Part shown: in pieces, positions 36,158-44,078 of the stretch
How the letters are laid out: every line of letters starts with the position of its first letter
Position numbering within the stretch: position 1 is the stretch's first letter
DNA from: Erysipelotrichaceae bacterium 66202529
Lineage (GTDB): Bacteria; Bacillota_I; Bacilli_A; Erysipelotrichales; Erysipelotrichaceae
Assembly (NCBI GenBank): GCA_017161075.1
Contig: CP046174.1
Coordinates: 2,976,001-3,040,000, forward strand
Direction of reading: 5' to 3'
DNA length: 64,000 nt
Notes under the pieces: generated by a model
What the model saw: the letters and a program-made list of their open reading frames with translations, nothing else
What the model was told of the DNA's origin: nothing
Databases searched by the model: none
Position numbers and translations under genes: made by a program

Positions 36158-36167
36158 CTGCATATTG

Positions 36168-37154
36168 TTACTGATCCTTGTACATATCCAAAATGAACTG
36201 ATAGCGTGAAACATCTGTTTTAAAGAATTTGAAGGTTGCAGGATCCTCCTCTGCTTCAAAGAAGAAGCCCTTATCCTTGTCAAAGAAATCCTTGTTCTTT
36301 GCAGTATCTGCCGTAAGATTTACAAAGTGATCTGTCAGCTTATTGATTTCCTCCTCGTTCAATGCAGAGGTATTCACCCAAAGCGGGCCGTTCGGTACAA
36401 ATGTCGTATCCAGAATTTCCAATTGATCCTTTACGCTGTCACCATACGTACAGCAGAAGGCACCGGCATACACCTTGTCATTTACAAGTAGCTGCACAGA
36501 GCCCTGATGATCTCCACCGTTTTGTACCTCCGAGAAGATACCGCCATCTGCTTCATTTTTGATATTGATCTGGTCCTTTTTCGTCACCGTTTTGTCACCA
36601 TCCGGCCCAAACAGCTTCCAGAAGGTAGTAGTCGGTACCAGGCATCCGGATGTGGAGGTTGGTGATACAAAGCCAAAGGATTTCCCCTTCAGAGATTTCA
36701 ATTTTTCTTCCTTGCTCATCCCCTCAAAATCAGCAGCATGCTTTTTGTTTGTCGCAATATAGGCGTTGTATCCACTCTTATCCGGATCCCCGTTTGGCCC
36801 ATAGGACAGAATTGGCTGAATCTTTTCATCTTTCATATAGGATGCCGCAAAGGTTGCCCCGCTTTCCCATGCAATCTGTGCAGTTCCAGAAACCATTGCC
36901 TCCATTACCGCATTGTAGTTATCCAGCTTGGCGATTTTTACGTTGTAATTATCTCCAAGTGCCACCTGCACCTCATCTCTCAGCATTTGGAAAGCCTCGC
37001 TGCTGCGTTCTGCATTCTCGTCTTCATTTGGCAGAAAGGCGATCGTGATATCCTTTTTCTCCCCGGTGTCACTGTTGTCATTGCCAGAACTGCAGCCTGC
37101 CAGCATGCCGCAGGACAAGAGTGCTGCCATACATAAATTCAACATCTTTTTCAT
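36168..37154 (-). CDS. phnD: Phosphonate/phosphite-type substrate-binding lipoprotein
   Basis: 328-residue lipoprotein. The signal peptide ends in a lipobox, GMLAGC (lipidated Cys at about residue 21), followed by a Ser/Asn/Asp-rich linker. The mature domain is of the PhnD type: ITIAFLPNEDENAER, GTAQIAWESGATFAASY, and SFGFVSPTSTSGCLVPT with the conserved Ser/Thr ligand loop. It would bind phosphonate, phosphite or a related oxyanion outside the cell and deliver it to phnE/phnC. AAGGAG lies 9 bases before the ATG. No C-P lyase, phosphonatase or ptxD gene is visible nearby, so the ligand is not fixed. Confidence 0.9.
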   Translation of the reverse strand: MKKMLNLCMAALLSCGMLAGCSSGNDNSDTGEKKDITIAFLPNEDENAERSSEAFQMLRDEVQVALGDNYNVKIAKLDNYNAVMEAMVSGTAQIAWESGATFAASYMKDEKIQPILSYGPNGDPDKSGYNAYIATNKKHAADFEGMSKEEKLKSLKGKSFGFVSPTSTSGCLVPTTTFWKLFGPDGDKTVTKKDQINIKNEADGGIFSEVQNGGDHQGSVQLLVNDKVYAGAFCCTYGDSVKDQLEILDTTFVPNGPLWVNTSALNEEEINKLTDHFVNLTADTAKNKDFFDKDKGFFFEAEEDPATFKFFKTDVSRYQFILDMYKDQ

Positions 37155-37268
37155 TTACAGATTCTCCTTTTTATCATCTTCATGCTGTTTTCAGCACATG
37201 CATATGATAAAGCTTTTTCCCTTGTAAATTGTGAATGTCTGGTAAACAGATTGTTATGATTTCAATAA

Positions 37269-37973
37269 TCAAAGACGGAAAATGAACTTATCTCCCCGAT
37301 AGATAATCGTGGATACCTCAAGCAGCTCACCAGTATCCCGATTGCGGCTGATACTTTTTAGCATCATGCAGGGAACGATACCGCTCACCTTCATATACAG
37401 GCGCTCCTCTGTGTTCAAGGTGGATATCGTTAGCTGTGTATCCTCTGTTGTAATATGTTTGATTCCTTTATCCTGAAAATAGGCATACAGACTCGGATTT
37501 TTCTGCAGGCTGTCCCGGATATCTGAAAACCTGCTCTCCTTAACATACGAGATATGCATAGCGGAGGGCATGTGATCCAGATAACGCAGCCGCTTTATAC
37601 AGACGATGGATTCACATTCTCCTGCCTGCAGACGTTCAAAAATATCCTTATGAAATGCAATGCGTTCGCAGCTGATAAGCCGCGTGTAATACCGTCCGGA
37701 TAAGGAACTCATTTTCATAGAAAAGCTGTCAGCGGAGGATAGCGCAAGCTCCACCTTTTCCAGATAGCCTGCATAATAATTACCCTTTCCCTGACGGGAA
37801 TAGACATACCCCATTTCCTTCAGGCGATCATATGCCTTTCGGATCTCAATTCTTGTCAGAGCAAAGCGCTGTGCCAGCTCATGCTCGCTTGGAAGTCGTT
37901 CATCCTTTTTGTAGGTCTGCTTCTGCATGTTCTCCAGAAGATAATCTACCACCGGTTCCCAGCTTGTCATCAT
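37269..37973 (-). CDS. GntR/UTRA family regulator
   Basis: 234-residue regulator. N-terminal winged helix: RLPSEHELAQRFALTRIEIRKAYDRLKEMGYVYSRQGKGNY (about 31-70, the GntR signature). C-terminal UTRA effector domain as in HutC/PhnF. The start is ATG 37973, with GGAGG 7 bases upstream; the first nine codons of the longer frame contain that ribosome site. It lies directly upstream of phnD on the same strand and may control the phosphonate-type transporter. A possible operator is the near-palindrome TGTCTGGTAAACAGA at 37236-37250. Confidence 0.88.
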   Translation of the reverse strand: MMTSWEPVVDYLLENMQKQTYKKDERLPSEHELAQRFALTRIEIRKAYDRLKEMGYVYSRQGKGNYYAGYLEKVELALSSADSFSMKMSSLSGRYYTRLISCERIAFHKDIFERLQAGECESIVCIKRLRYLDHMPSAMHISYVKESRFSDIRDSLQKNPSLYAYFQDKGIKHITTEDTQLTISTLNTEERLYMKVSGIVPCMMLKSISRNRDTGELLEVSTIIYRGDKFIFRL

Positions 37974-38122
37974 AGCCTCACCTCCATGATAGTTTATCAT
38001 GCAGTTTTTACTTTTTACTCAGCTTTACCAAGATTTAACCAAACATATACACAATCATAACGAAACCAATCGAAAGAAGAGGAAAATTGCATTCTTCCAT
38101 AAGCTATCCAGAGAATGCCCAC

Positions 38123-38158
38123 ATAAAAACAGCCTGTGATTTAATAACCACAGGCTTT
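38123..38158 (-). terminator. Terminator of the ABC-2 exporter operon
   Basis: AGCCTGTGG-type stem (on the minus strand AGCCTGTG with CACAGGCT) followed by GTTTTTAT. It overlaps the stop codon of the 142-aa gene. Confidence 0.8.
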
Positions 38159-38569
38159 CATGATTTCAAGAAGCTGTTCCTTCTTATCCAATGAAAACTT
38201 CATCGTTCCATTATGGATACCGAGCTCATAATACAACTGCAGATATCCATCCTTTTCATTCAGTACTACGACCTTTCCAGCCTGCAAAGGAATCCTTCTT
38301 CCCTCCACATACAGATCATGCTGTGTTATGCCGCTTTTTCTCGTCACATAGAAGATACTGACTAACGTCATAACGATGCCATAAAGAAATCGTTCCTCAT
38401 CGAACAGACTGATGATACCCAGAAGCAGAAATGCCGCACCAAGTACATAATTCCATTTACTATATACAGTCAATACAGCCTGCTCCTGATGCATACGGTA
38501 TCGGGAACGCAGCATCCACAGCAATACCAGCAGTGTCATTACCAGAAGGGCATACATGATAAATTTCAA
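38141..38569 (-). CDS. Two/three-TM hypothetical protein (142 aa)
   Basis: Not recognised. The protein has an N-terminal helix (MYALLVMTLLVLLWML), two more hydrophobic stretches (about 43-56 and 63-77), and a cytosolic PH-like beta-rich tail (ITQHDLYVEGRRIPLQAGKVVVLNEKDG) that resembles the DUF5673-type membrane proteins. The start is a TTG at 38569 with GAGG 8 bases upstream; an ATG four codons later is the alternative. Only 11 bases separate it from the permease gene, so it is the third gene of that operon. Confidence 0.72.
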   Translation of the reverse strand: MKFIMYALLVMTLLVLLWMLRSRYRMHQEQAVLTVYSKWNYVLGAAFLLLGIISLFDEERFLYGIVMTLVSIFYVTRKSGITQHDLYVEGRRIPLQAGKVVVLNEKDGYLQLYYELGIHNGTMKFSLDKKEQLLEIMKACGY

Positions 38570-38580
38570 ATTGACCGCCT

Positions 38581-39804
38581 CTAATCTTTCTGTTTTATCA
38601 TTTTCATAATATTCTTGAGCTTCACAGAATTGCCATACGACAGCGTTCCTCTGCGATACAGCTTCGCCCCAAGCATCCCCATTGCTAAAGTAGTAGCCGC
38701 AAGGATTACCAGAGATATTATGATCTCAATTACAGAAGCACTTCCCATTGCCACATTGACAAACATACACATCCAGGATGAGAATGGGAAATAGCACATA
38801 ATTTTCGCAAACAGTGTATCTGGATTTTGCAATGTGATAAAGCTTAATATAAACACGGCAACAATCAGAAGCTGAATCGGCATGGTAGCTCCATTTACTT
38901 CCTCCACCTTGGAGCACAGCGCACCAACTGCACCAAACAAGAAGCTGAACAGCAGATAGCCCAGGATACCGAACAAGGCAAAGGTAATCAGCACAAGACT
39001 TGGTATATCCAGGAATTTATCCAGCATATGATCCCATGCCCCGGCATTCATTTGATATGCCAGCAAAAATGAGCCCAGCATAATCGCCGTCTGAATCACA
39101 CCAGCAATCGCACCGGCAATGACCTTACCGAAAATCAAAGCATTCGGCGAACAGCTCGTTGTCAGAATTTCGATAGCACGATTGCTCTTTTCACTTGCCA
39201 CGCCCACACCGATCTGATTTCCATACAGCAGAATCATCATATACAGAACAAGAATCAGAACATAGGTATAAAAGTAATTGTTCATACCATCCGTTCCCAA
39301 CACAGTGGTGTCGTAAGTAACAGGCGTCTGATAAATTGCCTGTACCTTGGATGCATCATAGCTCAGCTTTGCCAGCTCGCTTGCCTGATACTGCTGCTGC
39401 AGTACGGCTTCAAAGCGTGAAGATGTCGCGTCATTCAATGAAGAATTATTCACATAATAGACAAAGCTGGTTGCCGCCTTTACTTCAAAGCCTGCATCTG
39501 CTTCCTTATCCTTCACCTTATCCTGCACCTCGGAAAGTGATTTGGCATATGTGATTTTATACTCCGGAAAATGCTGTTCCACAAGCTTTTGATTTTTCAG
39601 AATTGCGCTGCCATCATAAATCAGCATGGTCTTATCCTTTGTTTGAGAACCCTCAGCATCCGTTTTATCATCATCCGAGAAAAAGCGTGGAATCGACAGG
39701 ATGACAAAGGCGGCAACAGCCACCAGCACAGTGGAAATCAAAAATGATTTTTTCTGCAGCATTGCCTGCAGCTCAAACTTCAATACCAATAAGAACTCTC
39801 TCAT
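38581..39804 (-). CDS. ABC-2 type exporter permease (NatB-like)
   Basis: 407-residue permease: one N-terminal TM (about 18-37), a ~130-residue extracytoplasmic domain with charged repeats, then five C-terminal TMs including NQIGVGVASEKSNRAIEILTTSCSPNALIFGKVIAG, the conserved ABC-2/NatB element. It starts within the ATPase gene (ATGA overlap), forming a NatAB/EcsAB-like export pump. Substrate is unknown; relatives extrude Na+, antimicrobial peptides or drugs. Confidence 0.9.
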   Translation of the reverse strand: MREFLLVLKFELQAMLQKKSFLISTVLVAVAAFVILSIPRFFSDDDKTDAEGSQTKDKTMLIYDGSAILKNQKLVEQHFPEYKITYAKSLSEVQDKVKDKEADAGFEVKAATSFVYYVNNSSLNDATSSRFEAVLQQQYQASELAKLSYDASKVQAIYQTPVTYDTTVLGTDGMNNYFYTYVLILVLYMMILLYGNQIGVGVASEKSNRAIEILTTSCSPNALIFGKVIAGAIAGVIQTAIMLGSFLLAYQMNAGAWDHMLDKFLDIPSLVLITFALFGILGYLLFSFLFGAVGALCSKVEEVNGATMPIQLLIVAVFILSFITLQNPDTLFAKIMCYFPFSSWMCMFVNVAMGSASVIEIIISLVILAATTLAMGMLGAKLYRRGTLSYGNSVKLKNIMKMIKQKD

Positions 39805-40718
39805 TCCTCATCACCTGCCTTTGATACAAAGATGTCCGTTAAGGATGCCTCATACATCTGGAACGCCTCAAGGTCAACCTCCAGCTCCAGCATTTTCGTA
39901 AGCACATCCCGTTTATTCACATACGGCTGCAGCTCTACAATAAAGCCGCCGTCCTTTTCCTCATATATATGAAGCAAATCCTGACACTGTGTTTCCAGCA
40001 ATAAGCGAAACTGCTCTGCGTCCGGATACAATGCACGAAGTACAATGCGATTCTTACCATATTCCTTCTTAATCTGCTTCAGATTCCCCTGTAAAACAAC
40101 ATCCCCATGATGCAGAATGACAATATCCTCGCAAAATTCCTCCACATAATTCATCTGATGAGAGGAAAAGATAACTAATTTTCCCAACTGGATCTGTTCC
40201 TGCACAACCTCCTTCAAAATCTGTGAATTCACTGGATCCAAGCCGGAAAACGGCTCATCCAGAATGACGATATCCGGATCACACATCAGTGTCTGTGCCA
40301 GCTGTACCTTCTGCTGGTTTCCCTTGCTCAGGGTATCCAGAACACGATTTTCATATTCCGTAATCCCCAGCCGCTTCATCCACTTTTTGAAATTGGTCTT
40401 CGCTGCTGTACGGGACAACCCGCGCAGTGTTGCCAGATAGATCAGCTGCTCCGAAATCTTTTTCTTCGGATACAGTCCTCTCTCCTCCGGCAGATAACCG
40501 ATATTATAATCCTTCGCATGAAAGACTTTTCCATCCATACTCATAGCTCCGCAATCTGCCTTGAACACATCCATCAGAATACGGATCGTTGTAGACTTGC
40601 CGGCACCGTTACGCCCCAGCAATCCCAGGGCCTTTCCACTGGCGATGGAAAAAGAAATACCATGCAGAACCTCCCTGCCATCAAAGCTCTTATGCAGATC
40701 TTGCACTTGTAATTCCAT
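39801..40718 (-). CDS. ABC-2 exporter ATPase (NatA-like)
   Basis: 305-residue ATPase with Walker A GLLGRNGAGKSTTIRILMD (about 33-51), signature DTLSKGNQQKVQLAQTL and Walker B DIVILDEPFSGLDP, followed by a C-terminal extension (about 220-305) typical of DrrA/NatA-type ATPases. ATG 40718 has AGGAGGG 6 bases upstream; the 18-codon upstream extension overlaps the promoter and is rejected. Transcribed divergently from an HTH regulator gene at 40878. Confidence 0.92.
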   Translation of the reverse strand: MELQVQDLHKSFDGREVLHGISFSIASGKALGLLGRNGAGKSTTIRILMDVFKADCGAMSMDGKVFHAKDYNIGYLPEERGLYPKKKISEQLIYLATLRGLSRTAAKTNFKKWMKRLGITEYENRVLDTLSKGNQQKVQLAQTLMCDPDIVILDEPFSGLDPVNSQILKEVVQEQIQLGKLVIFSSHQMNYVEEFCEDIVILHHGDVVLQGNLKQIKKEYGKNRIVLRALYPDAEQFRLLLETQCQDLLHIYEEKDGGFIVELQPYVNKRDVLTKMLELEVDLEAFQMYEASLTDIFVSKAGDEE

Positions 40719-40743
40719 ACGATTCCCTCCTTTTGTTATTTGC

Positions 40744-40772
40744 ATTATAGTACATAATGAAACATCATGCAA
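40744..40772 (-). promoter_or_regulatory. Promoter of the ABC-2 operon
   Basis: TTGCAT (40772-40767) and TATAAT (40749-40744) on the minus strand with a 17-base spacer, 26 bases before the ATPase start. Confidence 0.7.
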
Positions 40773-40786
40773 TATATATTTTGCAT
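40767..40786. promoter_or_regulatory. Candidate operator in the divergent region
   Basis: Inverted repeat ATGCAA-8-TTGCAT overlapping the -35 of the minus-strand promoter. It is a plausible site for the adjacent HTH protein. Confidence 0.45.
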
Positions 40787-40812
40787 TTGTACGATATATT
40801 TTTCATATTACC

Positions 40813-40842
40813 TTGACTTTTCCATCATGGATTTCCTATAAT
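40813..40842 (+). promoter_or_regulatory. Promoter of the HTH/membrane-protein operon
   Basis: TTGACT and TATAAT with an 18-base spacer, 35 bases before ATG 40878. Confidence 0.75.
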
Positions 40843-40877
40843 AATATACGTAGAAGAAGGAACAGGTGAGTGCAGCT

Positions 40878-41093
40878 ATGAAAAATCTTAAAATTAAAAT
40901 GGCGCGCATGGAGCTGGATATGTCGCAGGAGGAGCTGGCAAATAAGGTGGGAGCCACACGGCAGACAATCGGTTTGATTGAAGCAGGCCGCTACAATCCG
41001 TCTATCAAGCTCTGTATCAAAATCTGTATTGCACTGCATAAGCATCTGGATGATCTGTTCTGGGAGGATATCTATGACAAGGAGGAATTATAG
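40878..41093 (+). CDS. Small XRE-type HTH regulator
   Basis: 71-residue Cro/C1-type protein, almost all helix-turn-helix: KIKMARMELDMSQEELANKVGATRQTIGLIEAGRYNPSIKLCIKI. This is the YgzD/'HTH_3' short class often paired with membrane proteins. GGTGAG lies 7 bases before ATG 40878; a GTG four codons upstream is less likely. It is co-transcribed with the next gene (1-base gap) and divergent from the ABC-2 operon. Confidence 0.9.
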   Translation: MKNLKIKMARMELDMSQEELANKVGATRQTIGLIEAGRYNPSIKLCIKICIALHKHLDDLFWEDIYDKEEL

Positions 41094-41094
41094 G

Positions 41095-41985
41095 ATGAAG
41101 ACTTCATTGCTTCGCGATATCATCCGGTATGCGAAAACCAAGGGAAAAGCACCGCTGGATGAGCGGCAGATGGATGCCCTGAAGGATTTGTATATGGAAC
41201 TGGCAAAATCCGTACTCCTTGCATTTATGGTATTCACGATTGTTTACGGCTACATGGATTTTTATGAGAAGGAAAGCACCTTCAGCTATTTGAACATATC
41301 CGTGAGTCTTATTGGCGCACTGACCTATTACTATCTGCTTCGCTCCTGTTATCAGCAGGTGATCGGCATTGATGTCAATTTTGAAATACTGGTCATACCG
41401 GCATTGGGCTTTACACCGACCCTGCTTATGAATGCGCTGCATGTATTCGGTATCCTGTTTCACGCTGATTCGCTTTATTTCAGGTTCACAAGCCTCTTAT
41501 GGCCTCTGTATTTCCTGTTGTTCTATCTGGGCGCAAACCGCGTCTATCAGAAGGGAAGGCTGGCAATGGAACAGGAAATCTATCAGGGAGAGCTGCATTT
41601 TCGTTCCCGAAAGCAGATTGTCAACGCGATCATCGTTGCAATTATCTTTTTGTCCATACTACCGATTCCCTTTGATGCCCTGTTTCAAATCGGCTTTGTG
41701 ACAGGAACAGGACTGATGCTGTTTATGATCTGGTATTACGGCTTTCATACCCCGCATAATGAATATATACTCAATGAAAGCGGCCTGATTTACCATAAAG
41801 CCCTCTGGAATGGAAAGGGCGGCTTTCTGCGCTATGAGGAAATTGAAAGCGTCAAGCAGCAGGATACCTTCAATGTTGGCTATGCCAAGGATAAGGTCTG
41901 TATTCACTGTTATGACGGACGTGATATTCTGCTGTTTCCTGAAAATGCATACCGTTTTTGTGTCGAGCTGGAAAATAATTTATGA
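41095..41985 (+). CDS. Hypothetical integral membrane protein (296 aa)
   Basis: Family not assigned with certainty; the layout resembles DUF6773/DUF3169-like proteins that follow small XRE regulators in Bacillota. Visible parts: cytosolic N-terminus (~40 residues), about six hydrophobic helices between residues 45 and 225, and a C-terminal ~60-residue cytosolic segment with a PH-like strand pattern (LIYHKALWNGKGGFLRYEEIESVKQQDTFNV). ATG 41095 overlaps the ribosome-site region of the HTH gene end (GGAGG 9 bases upstream). It may act as the membrane partner of the regulator. Confidence 0.78.
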   Translation: MKTSLLRDIIRYAKTKGKAPLDERQMDALKDLYMELAKSVLLAFMVFTIVYGYMDFYEKESTFSYLNISVSLIGALTYYYLLRSCYQQVIGIDVNFEILVIPALGFTPTLLMNALHVFGILFHADSLYFRFTSLLWPLYFLLFYLGANRVYQKGRLAMEQEIYQGELHFRSRKQIVNAIIVAIIFLSILPIPFDALFQIGFVTGTGLMLFMIWYYGFHTPHNEYILNESGLIYHKALWNGKGGFLRYEEIESVKQQDTFNVGYAKDKVCIHCYDGRDILLFPENAYRFCVELENNL

Positions 41986-41991
41986 TACAAA

Positions 41992-42052
41992 AAAAACCGG
42001 AGTAATAAAGAGGGCGTCTCTATGAGTCATCCTTCCCTGTACCTCCGGTTTA
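41992..42052. terminator. Bidirectional terminator between convergent genes
   Basis: AAACCGGAG pairs with CTCCGGTTT across a ~40-base loop, with A/T tracts on both outer sides. Confidence 0.7.
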
Positions 42053-43369
42053 TATTTTCTTTTTATGTCCGTGATAATTCCTGTCAATTTCACGAATCAC
42101 AACATCCTTTTCCACACTGCCAAGTACATTGGCAGCCGCTTTGATATCATCATGCCCCTGTGAAACGGTATACGCTTCATCCCCGCTTTGCACAAGTGCA
42201 AGATCCTTCTTGTGACAGGCAAATACGCACAGACGCTGATATCCATACATCGTCTGTATAGTCTGTACAGCGCGGCAGGTATCCGCTGATGCACTGTAAA
42301 TATCCAGTATGGCATATCCCTTCTGCTCCTCACTCGGTCGCACAATAAGCTGTAAATCGGATGCATACTCCTGTTTCTTTATTTGTTCATACAAGCGCTG
42401 TATTCCTGCTTCCTCATGCAGGATGGTGAAGCAGACAGCAGCATGCGGCTGTGCTTTTTTTTCATATACATAATTTTTATACGGCTGCTTTCGCATTCTG
42501 TGATAATATTCTTCTTCCAACGGATTGCGAAAATCACTGTAATATACATGCAGGATATGATGAAGGATGACATGCTGGAAGCAATTCATGTGCTCCTGTT
42601 CCAGCAGCTTTAAAATACGTGCGGCGCAATCCTCCTTTATACAGTATGTATGCGAATAGGTCTGTTTTTGACAATCATATAAGGCTGCGCCATTCATGAC
42701 GGCTACCGGAAGAGTTAAAGGAATCCCCTCCAAAATGGGCAGCAGCGTTGCCGGTGTGCGGGAGGTGGCAATCGTGATAGCCGCCCCCTGTTCCAATAGC
42801 TGACGCAGCTTAACCCTTGTATATGGAGATAAGCGTCCATCCTCCTGCAGCAGTGTATGATCCAGCGTGGAAACATACAGCATATCCTTCTGTAAGCGCA
42901 CAGGGAGATGGATACAGTTGATGCCATAGGCTACAGCGATGCCAATCAGTGTATCAAGCATACGGTTAATCGCAAACACATAGGGATTTACATCGGCCGC
43001 GTGAGATACGGTGACACTCATAAAAACCACACAGGATATGTAGGATGCCGAAGTCTTTTTCAGTAGTACCGTTATATAAATAACCGGGATGATCATAAAG
43101 GAAATCAGAGCATACTGGTAAAGTGGCACGTCCGGCAGGATATGCTTTTCAAACAACAGGACAGCCATACCGCAAAAGCCGCCGATCAATGTACCGACAA
43201 CGCGGTTTGCCGCCACACGCTGGGTATTGGATGTATCCTGCTGCATACATAATACAGCGGCAATACAGGAATAAAAAACAATTCCCTCCTGATTACGCAG
43301 CAGATAGATCAGAAAGCATATAAAAACTGCCAGGGATGATTTTAGAATACGTTTTCCGATTCTTGGCAT
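42050..43369 (-). CDS. FUSC-like membrane domain fused to a degenerate HAD domain
   Basis: 439-residue fusion. Residues 1-155 form an aromatic-acid-exporter/FUSC-like half: about six short hydrophobic helices with the RVAANRVVGTLIGGFCGM motif and a second NRMLDTLIGIAVAYGIN. From about 160 a Cof-type HAD domain follows: YVSTLDHTLLQEDGRLS (motif I), ITIATSRTPATLLPILE (motif II), AVMNGAALYD, and SQGHDDIKAAANVLGSV (motif IV region). In active HADs motif I reads D-x-D-x-T; here the first Asp is replaced by Thr (S-T-L-D-H-T), so phosphatase activity is doubtful. The cap region is also rich in His. ATG 43369 follows an AGGAATGATATC stretch. No partner gene. Confidence 0.82.
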   Translation of the reverse strand: MPRIGKRILKSSLAVFICFLIYLLRNQEGIVFYSCIAAVLCMQQDTSNTQRVAANRVVGTLIGGFCGMAVLLFEKHILPDVPLYQYALISFMIIPVIYITVLLKKTSASYISCVVFMSVTVSHAADVNPYVFAINRMLDTLIGIAVAYGINCIHLPVRLQKDMLYVSTLDHTLLQEDGRLSPYTRVKLRQLLEQGAAITIATSRTPATLLPILEGIPLTLPVAVMNGAALYDCQKQTYSHTYCIKEDCAARILKLLEQEHMNCFQHVILHHILHVYYSDFRNPLEEEYYHRMRKQPYKNYVYEKKAQPHAAVCFTILHEEAGIQRLYEQIKKQEYASDLQLIVRPSEEQKGYAILDIYSASADTCRAVQTIQTMYGYQRLCVFACHKKDLALVQSGDEAYTVSQGHDDIKAAANVLGSVEKDVVIREIDRNYHGHKKKI

Positions 43370-43792
43370 GATATCATTCCTCCAATGGTTATAATTATAG
43401 CGCTGTTTCCTGAAATGTAAATAGATGGAGCATGTGAAAATTATAAGGGTAGGTCTATCCAGTTACTATTCACCGATAAAAGATAAAATTTAGGAAGAGC
43501 GTTATGAAAAGCGCCTTAGAGAAAGACCTGCTGGTGTATACGATGCCCTTTTGCACCCAATATGATTATATAGAAATACTTTCGTTACTACTTGTCAGTT
43601 TTTTTGTGAATGGTTCCATTAGCTTATCTTAAAGTTATGAATCACCTATATAGAATAGATAACATATGTACTATAAGGCTAAAGTTGTTTCTTATACAGC
43701 GTGAACGATATTCTCCCCATAAAGCAGGCAGCTATACCATATGTGATATGTCTCATGCGGCTATGAAGAAAAAAGAGACAGAAGCTGTGGAA
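43370..43792. other. Gene-free stretch upstream of MITE copy C
   Basis: About 420 bases with no credible gene. A 68-codon ORF at 43610-43816 has no ribosome site and runs into the MITE. A hairpin GAGACAGA / TCTGTCTC lies at about 43774-43803, overlapping the element's left end. Confidence 0.4.
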
Positions 43793-43901
43793 GGCTCTGT
43801 CTCATTTAAGGTGTAAGGAAGCAACGGTGATACAAGGATTGATAGACATCGATTATTTGGTATTCACACGTATCTTATAGCCGCAAGCTAGGAAAGAATC
43901 C
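43793..43901 (-). mobile_element. MITE-like palindromic element, copy C
   Basis: 109-bp member of the family in the reverse orientation relative to copy A. Ends are GGCTCTGTCTC and GGAAAGAATCC (diverged). The interior matches the reverse complement of copy A over most of its length (GATACAAGGATTGAT, GATTATTTGGTATTCA). Only AGCTG-containing short similarity remains in the flanks. The 43902-44078 remainder holds no gene. Confidence 0.6.
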
Positions 43902-44078
43902 AGCTGAAGTGGAGTCCTTTCCTTAGACTAGCAAATCAAAAGGCTTCTCTTCCTTAGTCACTTTTTTATATTTATCTGTTCCTGATGCGTGAAGATAGGG
44001 CATTTGAAGGTATATACAGCACTGCACGATATCTCAAAGAATCACATACAGCAAAGGCTGAAAAAACAGTGCTTTTTC

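Noticed and set aside
43610..43816. 68-codon ORF
   Set aside because: No ribosome site, composition unlike a protein, and it extends into MITE copy C.
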